Below, piece after piece: positions 1-5,822 of a stretch of DNA of 6,263 nt. Position numbers and translations under genes: made by a program. Below the pieces are notes generated by a model. The model was not told the DNA's origin, ran no database searches, and was given only the letters and a program-made list of their open reading frames with translations. The stretch lies in assembly GCA_028723145.1 (NCBI GenBank), contig JAQYFM010000271.1, positions 1 to 6,263 of the forward strand, given 5' to 3'. The DNA is from Spirochaetales bacterium (GTDB lineage Bacteria > Spirochaetota > Spirochaetia > Sphaerochaetales > Sphaerochaetaceae). Position 1 is the first letter of the stretch, and each line of letters begins with the position of its first letter.

Positions 1-183
1 AACAAAGCCAACATCTTTAATTATTTTGCCTAATAGCTTTCCAGAATCTGTCTTCCATTTACCACTAACTTCATCCTTATGACGAGTATTAGTATAAACA
101 TAATAACTGCCATTAATAACTTTAACAGTAGTTCCTTTAGGTTTCATTTTTCTTATATCTTCTGGAACAGTATAGGCACCCAT
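1..183 (-). CDS. Probable transposase, N-terminal part (cut by left window edge)
   Basis: Read on the minus strand, an open frame starts with ATG at 183 and stays open for 61 codons to position 1, so only the N-terminus is visible. It begins MGAYTVPEDIRKMKPKGT and continues with a short beta-rich stretch (GSYYVYTNTRHKD) and a basic segment (GKWKTDSGKLLGKI). The layout of a P-E-[DE] start, KPKGT, then YYVY and GKWKT/GK.[IL]G resembles the N-terminal region of DDE-type IS transposases common in gut bacteria. This is recognition from memory, and the catalytic domain is outside the window. The start is well supported by GAGGAG at 195-190, six nucleotides upstream of the ATG. A consensus -10 box and a hairpin lie further upstream. 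The IS family cannot be assigned. The protein could also be a truncated remnant or an unrelated small basic protein. Confidence 0.62.
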   Translation of the reverse strand, partial: MGAYTVPEDIRKMKPKGTTVKVINGSYYVYTNTRHKDEVSGKWKTDSGKLLGKIIKDVGFV

Positions 184-189
184 CTTTAG

Positions 190-195
190 CTCCTC
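190..195 (-). promoter_or_regulatory. Ribosome binding site of the left-edge transposase
   Basis: On the minus strand GAGGAG sits six nucleotides before the ATG at 183. It is a strong Shine-Dalgarno match and decides the start of this partial gene. Confidence 0.75.
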
Positions 196-197
196 AT

Positions 198-221
198 ATA
201 CACATATAAATACACATATAT
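198..221. repeat. 12-bp tandem direct repeat in the transposase leader
   Basis: ATACACATATAA (198-209) is followed directly by ATACACATATAT (210-221), 11 of 12 bases identical. It lies between the putative -10 box and the ribosome binding site of the minus-strand transposase gene. It could be simple AT-rich slippage or a protein-binding site in the leader. Confidence 0.5.
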
Positions 222-225
222 TATA
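220..225 (-). promoter_or_regulatory. Putative -10 box of the transposase promoter
   Basis: On the minus strand the sequence reads TATAAT, a perfect sigma-70 -10 consensus, 37 nt before the ATG at 183. With a 17-nt spacer the -35 position reads TTTTAT, a poor match to TTGACA, so the call rests mainly on the -10 box and its placement. Perfect TATAAT matches are not rare in AT-rich DNA. Confidence 0.35.
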
Positions 226-250
226 GCTTAAAAGAAGGAACAATAAAAGA

Positions 251-290
251 TAAAACCCACCTGTTTTTCATGATTTGTGGTGGGGTTTTA
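251..290 (-). terminator. Hairpin with U-tract, possible insulator terminator upstream of the transposase
   Basis: TAAAACCCACC (251-261) pairs with GGTGGGGTTTTA (279-290) across a 17-nt loop, with one bulged G at 282. The GC core is CCCACC/GGTGGG. On the minus strand the stem is followed by a U-rich run (TTTTATCTTTTATTG), which fits a Rho-independent terminator. The plus strand also has T residues after the stem, so it may act both ways. It stands upstream of the transposase promoter, where it would stop outside transcription from reading into the transposase. Mobile elements often carry such insulation. The structure is seen directly; its role is inferred. Confidence 0.55.
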
Positions 291-596
291 TTTAAAAATA
301 TAGGCAAAATGAAGGGTATCTTACTTTAGTAAGGATTTAGCACATAAAATTTTTAATCGCTGTGTTATAATTTTCAATACATATGCTAAATTAAAAAAAG
401 TGGTGTTATTTAAAATCAAAAAGAGGGGAAAACGGCACTTTCTTATGCCATTTTTTACCATGTTTTTAGGGTACTGATGGCTGTATCAAAAAGTGGGGGA
501 AAAGTGGGGAATCTACTTAATTTTCGTAGATTTTATACATTTCCATGTAAACATTCACATCATACATATTAATACAATCTTTTTGGGCTAGCTAAA
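291..596. other. Gene-free AT-rich stretch between mobile-element leader and EamA gene
   Basis: No reading frame with a plausible start, ribosome binding site or family-like protein is visible on either strand. The stretch holds G-rich direct repeats (listed separately) embedded in A/T-rich DNA. These may mark the end of the mobile element whose transposase starts at 183. No tRNA-like fold or riboswitch core was recognised. Confidence 0.5.
415..510. repeat. Spaced G-rich direct repeats, possible mobile-element end
   Basis: ATCAAAAAGAGGGGAAAAC (415-433) recurs as ATCAAAAAGTGGGGGAAAAG (485-504), offset by 70 bp and differing by one A/T change, one extra G and the last base. A third partial copy, AAAAGTGGGGA (500-510), follows directly. 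The G runs stand out sharply in this AT-rich DNA. They may be transposase-binding sites or the outer end of the element containing the minus-strand transposase. The other end is outside the window, so terminal inverted repeats and target duplication cannot be checked. Confidence 0.5.
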
Positions 597-608
597 ACTA
601 ATATTAGT
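597..608. promoter_or_regulatory. 12-bp perfect palindrome, possible operator before the EamA gene
   Basis: ACTAATATTAGT is a perfect palindrome ending 14 nt before the EamA start codon at 623. This is a natural place for a dimeric repressor or for blocking ribosome entry. In AT-rich DNA such a palindrome can arise by chance, and no regulator gene is next to it. Confidence 0.25.
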
Positions 609-622
609 GATATAGTTAAGAT

Positions 623-1036
623 ATGTGGTTAATATTAGCAATAGGGTCAGCTGTATTTGCTGCTCTAACATCTATTTTGGCAAAGATTGGTATCGATGGT
701 GTTGATTCAACATTAGCAACAGCGATAAGAACAGTAATAGTTGTTTTACTGTCCTGGGGAATGGTTTTTATTACAAATACTCAAAATGGAGTATTTGAAA
801 TAAGTAAGAAGAGTTGGATTTTCTTAATCTTATCTGGATTAGCAACAGGTCTTTCTTGGCTTTGTTATTACAAAGCAATTCAATTAGGTAGTGTTAGTAA
901 GGTTGTTCCAATTGATAAGATGAGTACAGTATTATCAATTATCCTTGCTGTAGTAATACTTCATGAGCAATTTACAGTTAAATCACTAATTGGTTGTATT
1001 TTACTTACAGCTGGTACTTTGGTAATGGTTTTATAA
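623..1036 (+). CDS. Half-size EamA-family membrane transporter
   Basis: This is a 137-residue hydrophobic protein of the EamA (drug/metabolite transporter) superfamily, expected in the cytoplasmic membrane. About five membrane segments are visible, near residues 3-21, 31-50, 63-84, 99-115 and 118-137. Full-length relatives have ten segments from two EamA repeats. This protein has a single repeat, matching the known group of about 140-residue EamA proteins, so it is not a truncation. Family landmarks include the opening MW..LAIGSAVFAALTSILAKIG, the AIRT segment (34-37), and YYKAIQLG (82-89) before the VVPIDK loop and an LHEQ turn (113-116). Single-repeat members presumably work as dimers. The substrate is unknown; export of an amino acid or other metabolite is a guess from the superfamily and the azlCD neighbour. 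The start gives the standard N-terminus but has no clear Shine-Dalgarno sequence. Confidence 0.87.
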   Translation: MWLILAIGSAVFAALTSILAKIGIDGVDSTLATAIRTVIVVLLSWGMVFITNTQNGVFEISKKSWIFLILSGLATGLSWLCYYKAIQLGSVSKVVPIDKMSTVLSIILAVVILHEQFTVKSLIGCILLTAGTLVMVL

Positions 1037-1218
1037 TCATAAGGCTATTTTTAGTAGTTAAATTATTTAAATACAAGCTTTAAGTATTAAAGTTTACATA
1101 TCTTCTTGCATTGGGTGTAAATTTATAAACCATAATAAATTGAATAGAAAAATTAATAATAATAGTTTTTCATTCTTTTATTTAAAGTAGGTTTTAATAA
1201 ATTTATTAAAGTAATATT
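1037..1218. other. Intergenic spacer with weak AT-rich hairpin
   Basis: This AT-rich gap separates the EamA gene from azlC. AAGCTTTAA (1075-1083) can pair with TTAAAGTTT (1087-1095) around a 3-nt loop, with one G-U pair. The stem is nearly all A-T and has no U-tract after it, so it is a poor terminator candidate. A promoter for azlCD is expected here. TTGCAT (1106-1111) and CATAAT (1131-1136), 19 nt apart, are the best pair seen but are not convincing. Confidence 0.3.
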
Positions 1219-1944
1219 ATGCATCCTATGCGGGAAGGTAATAATAAATATTTTATATCAGGGTTAAGAGGTGGTTTACCAATTGGAATTGGGTATTTTG
1301 CTGTTTCTTTTACTCTTGGGATTGTAATGCAAAATGCAGGACTCACAGCATTTGAAGGTGCATTAATGAGTCTTTTAAATAATACATCTGCAGGAGAAGC
1401 TGCGGGTACAGTAATAATTGGTAATAATGGTTCTTATTTAGAATTAGCTATGTCTCAATTGATAATTAACTTAAGATATCTTTTGATGAGTGCAGCATTA
1501 ATACTTCATATTGATAAAAATCTTTCATTAAAACATCGATTATTAATGTCACTTGATATAACAGATGAGGTATTTGCGCTATCTATTATGCAACCTCATC
1601 CATTATCACCATTCTTTTCATATGGAGTTATGTGTTCAACTATTCCTTTCTGGGCCGCAGGCACAGCACTAGGAATAATGTTTGGTAATATCTTACCTGC
1701 GACAATAGTAAAAGCATTATCTGTAGCACTATATGCTATGTTTGTTGCTGTAGTAATTCCACCATGTAAGAAGAATAAAAAGTTAATAGTTGTGGTAGTA
1801 AGTAGTATGGCATTAAGCTATGCTTTTTCAAAGCTTCCATATATCTCTACTTTGAGTGAAGGAAATAGAATAATAATTTTAACTATTATTTTAGGTCTTT
1901 TATTTGCATTAATCTTTCCACATGAAGAAGAGGAGGAAGCATGA
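1219..1944 (+). CDS. azlC: AzlC family branched-chain amino acid export permease, large subunit
   Basis: This is the 241-residue large subunit of the two-component AzlCD exporter (LIV-E family), a cytoplasmic-membrane protein exporting branched-chain or related amino acids. It has about seven or eight hydrophobic segments, including roughly residues 14-37, 81-97, 131-153, 158-180, 187-204 and 216-234. Family landmarks are the N-terminal GLRGGLPIGIGYFAVSFTLG (15-34), NLRYLLMS (84-91) and TDEVFAL (115-121). Length is normal for the family. The last residues are a run of glutamates (EEEEEA), coded by the same purine-rich tract that forms the azlD ribosome binding site. The stop overlaps the azlD start by 4 bp, the usual coupled arrangement for this pair. 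The ATG at 1219 has no clear Shine-Dalgarno; a second in-frame ATG at 1228 would drop three residues. The exact substrate is not readable from sequence. Confidence 0.93.
   Translation: MHPMREGNNKYFISGLRGGLPIGIGYFAVSFTLGIVMQNAGLTAFEGALMSLLNNTSAGEAAGTVIIGNNGSYLELAMSQLIINLRYLLMSAALILHIDKNLSLKHRLLMSLDITDEVFALSIMQPHPLSPFFSYGVMCSTIPFWAAGTALGIMFGNILPATIVKALSVALYAMFVAVVIPPCKKNKKLIVVVVSSMALSYAFSKLPYISTLSEGNRIIILTIILGLLFALIFPHEEEEEA
1931..1936 (+). promoter_or_regulatory. Ribosome binding site of azlD, inside the azlC coding sequence
   Basis: AGGAGG lies four nucleotides before the azlD ATG at 1941 and within the last codons of azlC, where the same bases code for glutamates. The strong site and short spacing fit translational coupling of the two subunits. 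Confidence 0.75.
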
Positions 1945-2240
1945 ATATTTACATTGCAATAATATTAATGGCATTAGTTACATACATTATTAGAGTACTT
2001 CCTCTAGCAGTATTTAGAAAGCCAATTACAAATAAGTTTGTTCGTTCATTTTTATACTATGTTCCATATGTAACTCTTTCTGTAATGACTTTTCCTGCAA
2101 TATTAAATGCTACAGGTAGCATTACTCTTGGAGCCTGTGGATTTATAGTAGCAATAATATTTTCTTTATATAAAGGTTCTTTACCTCTAGTTGCTCTTGT
2201 AAGTTGCTTATCTGTATATGTTCTTGAGCTATTCATGTAA
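1941..2240 (+). CDS. azlD: AzlD family branched-chain amino acid export permease, small subunit
   Basis: This is the 99-residue small membrane subunit that pairs with AzlC in branched-chain amino acid export. It has three to four hydrophobic segments, near residues 3-22, 40-55, 61-77 and 81-98. Family landmarks are the first-helix TYIIRVLPL (14-22), including the conserved Arg18 and Pro21, followed by a basic cytoplasmic loop (RKPITNKFVR) and the YVPYVTLSVMTFP segment (40-52). Its length is typical. The ATG at 1941 overlaps the azlC TGA in the ATGA arrangement and has AGGAGG just upstream, so the start is secure and the two subunits are probably made in step. The following gene starts 37 nt downstream, across a T-rich gap without a convincing terminator hairpin, so transcription may continue into it. 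Confidence 0.93.
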   Translation: MNIYIAIILMALVTYIIRVLPLAVFRKPITNKFVRSFLYYVPYVTLSVMTFPAILNATGSITLGACGFIVAIIFSLYKGSLPLVALVSCLSVYVLELFM

Positions 2241-2277
2241 TGTATTTTTTTTATTATCTTGCTATTATTATTAATAT

Positions 2278-3312
2278 ATGGCTTTAGTAAGATTCTATAA
2301 ACCAACATTACGAAGAAGAGATATGGATGCTGTTCTTCAAACCATGGTTGATGAAAAGATTGGACCTGGGGAGAGAAGAAAACAGTTTCTTAAGCTTATG
2401 GCTGAATACCTTGGCTTGAAGGATGGTATTGCTGTTCGCTCTTATACCGATGCATTAAAGGCAGCAATAACAGCATTATGCCTTGAAAGTGGAGATAGTA
2501 TAGCTGTCTCTGTACTTTCTCCTGAAATTTATAGAACAGTAATTAATGATCTTGGATACAAAATGGTACTACTTGATATTAGTAGTGAAGATGGTTGCAT
2601 TAGCTCAAGTGAAGCAATAAAAGCTGAGGGTGAAGGAGCTAAAGCAATAATTCTTCATGAACCATTATCACAACTTCCTGTTAATTTTAGAGAAGGTGCA
2701 TTAAATATACCTGTTATTGAAGATATTACTCAGTCAATTGGATCTGAATATGGAAAGCTAAAAGCTGGTATGACGGGATCAATTGTTGTATGTGCACTTG
2801 AGGAAGAATCATTAATATCAACTGGTGGTGGAGCGGTAGTACTTGCAAAGAAAAGTGAATATATTGAGCAAATAAAAAAGTTTGCAAGGCGCTATGACCC
2901 ATACTTTGAGCTTGCAGATATGAATGCAGCGCTTGGAATTGTTCAACTTGTTAACTGTGAAGAAAACCTTAAAAAAAGAAGAGAGCTATTTAATATGTTC
3001 TCACAGGCAGCTATGAAAAGTGATGTTAAACAATTCGGTATGAGAAATCTTGATTTCCTCTCATCAGGATACAATTTCCCTCTAATTGCTAATTCACGTC
3101 CAGATGATGTAATTACTTTTGCCGCAAAATACTCGATTAGTGTTAAAAGATCATTTACTCAAACTGTTGGAATTGCTTTCCAAGATAAGTTTGACTTATA
3201 TCCTAATGCTGTCATTCCGTTATCAAGAGGAGTATCTTTTCCTCTTTATCCATTCCTTCAGCCGAAGGAGACAGAAACTATCATAAAGGTGCTTTCGCAC
3301 CTTCCACAGTGA
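2278..3312 (+). CDS. DegT/DnrJ/EryC1/StrS-fold protein lacking the PLP lysine (pseudo-aminotransferase)
   Basis: This 344-residue protein has the layout of DegT-family, PLP-dependent sugar aminotransferases. Visible landmarks are the opening FYKPTL and IGPG (28-31), YLGLKDGIAV (44-53) before the phosphate-loop position, VIEDITQSIG (146-155) with the pyridine-binding Asp149 and Gln152, the GGGAVV strand (183-188), and MNAALGIVQL (215-224) followed by an Arg-rich helix. Two key sites differ. The family SGT is S55-Y56-T57, and the segment normally reading SFH..K.[IL]TTGEGG reads CALEEESLISTGGG, placing Glu177 where the Schiff-base lysine should be. Transaminase activity is therefore unlikely; a regulatory, structural or lysine-independent role is possible. 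The gene ends 7 nt before nadK, suggesting one operon. The ATG has no clear Shine-Dalgarno, but this start gives the standard family N-terminus. Fold confidence is high; function is unknown. Confidence 0.8.
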   Translation: MALVRFYKPTLRRRDMDAVLQTMVDEKIGPGERRKQFLKLMAEYLGLKDGIAVRSYTDALKAAITALCLESGDSIAVSVLSPEIYRTVINDLGYKMVLLDISSEDGCISSSEAIKAEGEGAKAIILHEPLSQLPVNFREGALNIPVIEDITQSIGSEYGKLKAGMTGSIVVCALEEESLISTGGGAVVLAKKSEYIEQIKKFARRYDPYFELADMNAALGIVQLVNCEENLKKRRELFNMFSQAAMKSDVKQFGMRNLDFLSSGYNFPLIANSRPDDVITFAAKYSISVKRSFTQTVGIAFQDKFDLYPNAVIPLSRGVSFPLYPFLQPKETETIIKVLSHLPQ

Positions 3313-3314
3313 GG
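3310..3314 (+). promoter_or_regulatory. Ribosome binding site of nadK, overlapping the upstream stop codon
   Basis: TGAGG contains the TGA stop of the DegT-like gene and lies five nucleotides before the nadK ATG at 3320. Terminating ribosomes are therefore placed right at the nadK start, consistent with coupling. Confidence 0.6.
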
Positions 3315-3319
3315 CTATT

Positions 3320-4171
3320 ATGGAATTAAAGAATGTTGTAATAATTGCTAATGGAGGAAAAAGTGAAGCTCCATTAATTGCTGAAGAGATAAAATGTTAT
3401 CTTAATATCCATGGAATTAGCACTCAGGTTTTTATTACTAAGGATTGTGAAGAGGAAATACCTCTTTCAATTAAAACAGATTTAGTAGTTTCTGTCGGAG
3501 GAGATGGTACAGTACTTTACTGCGCAAGATTAGTTCATAATCTTGGAATTCCTATTTTTGCTGTAAACTTAGGTACCTTTGGTTACATCACTGAAATTGG
3601 TTGCCATGAATGGCAAAGTGTCTTTGAAGATATCTTCATTGATAGAGAAAGATTATCAAGAAGATTAATGTTAAGAGTAAGTGTAATGCGTAATGGAATT
3701 AAGGTTTATCAGGCAACAGGCTTAAATGAAGTTGTAGTTTCAAGCGCTGGTATTTCAAAGGTCGTTAAGCTTGATTTGTTGATTAATAATACCTTTGCTG
3801 GCAAGTTTAGAAGTGATGGACTTATCATTGCAACACCTACAGGTTCTACTGGTTATTCTTTAGCTGCAGGTGGACCAATTGTTGATAGTGAAATGGCTGC
3901 TTTGATTATTACCCCAATTTGTCCATTTACTCTTTCAAATAGACCATTAGTATTAGGTAGTAATGAAATGATTACTATGCATGTAACTGATGGGCAGAGA
4001 ACAGAATTAATGCTTACAGTCGATGGTCAGCAAACCTTTGATTTGAAAGAAGGTGATGATGTAATAGTTGAAAAGAGTAGAAGTAGAATTCTGTTAGTAG
4101 CTTCAAATAAAAGAAATTATACAGAAGTAATTAGAGCTAAACTTAACTGGACAGGAGAATTACATGCTTGA
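3320..4171 (+). CDS. nadK: NAD kinase
   Basis: This cytoplasmic enzyme phosphorylates NAD at the 2'-hydroxyl of its adenosine ribose to make NADP, using ATP or polyphosphate. At 283 residues it is a normal bacterial length. The hallmark GGDGT is at 60-64, preceded by a VVSV strand and followed by NLGTFGY (83-89). The NE motif (136-137) and the nucleotide-binding SDGLIIATPTGSTGYSLAAG block (165-184) are intact, followed by GGPI, TPICPFTLSNRPLVL (198-212) and the VDGQ turn (234-237). The C-terminal KLNWTGE is, from memory, reminiscent of spirochaete NadK proteins. Asp62 is the expected catalytic aspartate. The start has TGAGG five bases upstream. Its last 8 bp overlap the start of recN, a nadK-recN neighbourhood also known from other bacteria (in Firmicutes often with argR between; no argR is seen here). 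Nothing appears missing. Confidence 0.96.
   Translation: MELKNVVIIANGGKSEAPLIAEEIKCYLNIHGISTQVFITKDCEEEIPLSIKTDLVVSVGGDGTVLYCARLVHNLGIPIFAVNLGTFGYITEIGCHEWQSVFEDIFIDRERLSRRLMLRVSVMRNGIKVYQATGLNEVVVSSAGISKVVKLDLLINNTFAGKFRSDGLIIATPTGSTGYSLAAGGPIVDSEMAALIITPICPFTLSNRPLVLGSNEMITMHVTDGQRTELMLTVDGQQTFDLKEGDDVIVEKSRSRILLVASNKRNYTEVIRAKLNWTGELHA
4153..4157 (+). promoter_or_regulatory. Ribosome binding site of recN, inside nadK
   Basis: AGGAG lies six nucleotides before the recN ATG at 4164 and within the last codons of nadK. It supports the overlapping start over any later methionine. Confidence 0.75.
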
Positions 4172-5822
4172 TCAGTTAGATATTAAAAATTTTGTATTAA
4201 TTAACCATCTATGTATCGACTTTACATCTAATTTTAGTGTAATTAGTGGTGAAACAGGTGCTGGTAAATCTATTATTTTATCTGCTATTTCTATTATCCT
4301 CGGTGAAAAGTGTAAAAGTGATATTATCAGAAAGGGTGAGAGTGAAGCTGTATTAACAGGTGTTTTTTCTTATAGTGAAAAAGCAGATGCAATAAAAGAG
4401 TTTCTAGAAAAAGAAGATTTATTAGGTGAAGATGATACAATCATCATCACAAGAACAATAAAAGAAAATGGTAGAACAATTAATAAGATTAATTCAAAGA
4501 CTGTAACAAGAGATATTGTTTCAGCTTTAGGTAGCTTATTAATTGATATTTCATCTCAAAGAGCTCATCAAGGACTGCTAAAGAGTGATGTTCAGTTAAA
4601 GCTTCTTGATAAATTTGCTAAGTGTGACAGTCTACTAAGCGAATATAAAGAAAGATATAGTGAATATGTTATTGCATCAAAAGAACTTGAAGAGTTAAAA
4701 GAGCGAAGTGAGAAGGCAAAAAGAGATTACGACTACTATCAATTTTGCTTAAGTGAGCTTGAGAAGGCAGACCTAAAGGAAGGCGAGGATGATATTTTAT
4801 CAGCAGAGCTTAAAAGAATTAGTTTAAGTGAAGCCTTAACAGAGGAAGTATCATCTGCACAAGGTTTACTACGTGGTGATATCTCAGAAGGTGCTTTATC
4901 ACTATTAAGTCATAGTGTTCAAGCTCTGAAAAAAGCTTCTAGCAGAGATAGTAGCTTAGATGAACTTTGTTCTCGTTTAGAGTCTTGTCAAATTGAAGCA
5001 GAAGATATTTCAGAGTCATTGAGAGACTATCTTTCCTCTTTAACTTTTAGTGAAAGTGAACTTGAAGAGAAGAATGCAAGACTTTCACAGCTTCAAAGAA
5101 TTAAGAAAAAGTATGGTCCTTCAATTAGTGATGCAATTAAAAAGAGGGAAGAGTATAAACTTTTTATCAATAGTGCTGATAATGCTGAAGAATTAATTGT
5201 GGAAAGTGAAAAGGTTTTAGCTCGAAAAAAGGAATTACTAAACACTGCATCTATTAACTTAAGCTTGAAGAGAAAGAATGAAGCTAAGGATTTAGAGAGT
5301 AAAATTCTAACTGTACTTAAAAAGCTATCAATGGATGGAGCTGAATTTAAAGTTTCATTTGAAGAAATAAATCCTTCAAGTGAGGGGTGTGATAAAGTAG
5401 AGTTTTTAATTAGAGCAAATAAAGGTGAGAAAATGGGAGCAATAAAAGATGTTGCTTCTGGAGGTGAGCTTTCAAGAATCTTACTTTCTCTAAAGGCTGT
5501 ACTTGCTAAAGAAGATGAAACAGAAACTCTAGTATTTGATGAAGTTGATAGTGGAATAGGTGGACTTGTTGCCTCTAATGTTGGAGATGTTATCTTAGCT
5601 CTTTCAAAGGCTCATCAAGTAATTGCTATTACACACTCTGCTCAAATTGCCGCAAAAGCAAATGAGCACTATTTAGTATTTAAAAATGAAGAGGGTGGTA
5701 GAACTCTTTCTCATGTAAAGAAAATTGAGAGTGATGAGAGAGTAAAAGAAATCGCCCGCCTTTTATCTGGTAAAGCGAGCGAAAGTGCTTTGAATCATGC
5801 AAGAGAGTTAATTGAAATTTAA
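4164..5822 (+). CDS. recN: DNA repair protein RecN
   Basis: RecN is a cytoplasmic SMC-like ATPase that acts at DNA double-strand breaks and helps bring broken ends or sister chromosomes together for recombination. This 552-residue protein is a usual length and is complete. The N-terminal half-domain carries IKNFVLI (7-13), typical of the family, and Walker A GETGAGKS (29-36, Lys35). SQRAHQGLL (131-139) stands where most RecN proteins have GQHEHQ.LL. Residues about 155-230 and 270-380 are charged and helical, forming the coiled coil, and include the RecN-like LSQLQRIKKKYG (307-318). The C-terminal half-domain has signature ASGGELSR (431-438), Walker B LVFDEVDSGIGG (456-467) with Glu460 as probable catalytic residue, and ITHSAQIAA (489-497) with switch His491. 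It overlaps nadK by 8 bp. No SOS box is apparent just upstream, so expression probably follows the operon. Confidence 0.96.
   Translation: MLDQLDIKNFVLINHLCIDFTSNFSVISGETGAGKSIILSAISIILGEKCKSDIIRKGESEAVLTGVFSYSEKADAIKEFLEKEDLLGEDDTIIITRTIKENGRTINKINSKTVTRDIVSALGSLLIDISSQRAHQGLLKSDVQLKLLDKFAKCDSLLSEYKERYSEYVIASKELEELKERSEKAKRDYDYYQFCLSELEKADLKEGEDDILSAELKRISLSEALTEEVSSAQGLLRGDISEGALSLLSHSVQALKKASSRDSSLDELCSRLESCQIEAEDISESLRDYLSSLTFSESELEEKNARLSQLQRIKKKYGPSISDAIKKREEYKLFINSADNAEELIVESEKVLARKKELLNTASINLSLKRKNEAKDLESKILTVLKKLSMDGAEFKVSFEEINPSSEGCDKVEFLIRANKGEKMGAIKDVASGGELSRILLSLKAVLAKEDETETLVFDEVDSGIGGLVASNVGDVILALSKAHQVIAITHSAQIAAKANEHYLVFKNEEGGRTLSHVKKIESDERVKEIARLLSGKASESALNHARELIEI

Noticed and set aside
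270..329. Short plus-strand open frame starting ATGATTTGTGG
   Set aside because: It has about 19 codons, starts inside the hairpin loop and has no ribosome binding site or recognisable product.
434..455. GGCA...TGCC followed by TTTTTT, as a terminator
   Set aside because: The stem is only four base pairs with an eight-nucleotide loop, too weak to support a call.
184..622. CRISPR array, tRNA or riboswitch in the gene-free region
   Set aside because: The G-rich repeats are only two or three, unevenly spaced and embedded in A-rich DNA. No cloverleaf or known riboswitch core could be traced.
623..1036. EamA gene as a truncated pseudogene of a ten-helix transporter
   Set aside because: A family of about 140-residue single-repeat EamA proteins with the same N-terminus is known, and the C-terminal helix and stop look natural.
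2241..2277. T-run (TTTTTTTT) just after the azlD stop, as a terminator
   Set aside because: No stable GC-containing stem precedes the T-run, so only read-through or an unidentified signal can be proposed.
2057..2308. Minus-strand open frame of 83 codons
   Set aside because: It lies opposite azlD and the start of the DegT-like gene. Its product shows no family features and no ribosome binding site, so it is an antisense shadow of azlD.
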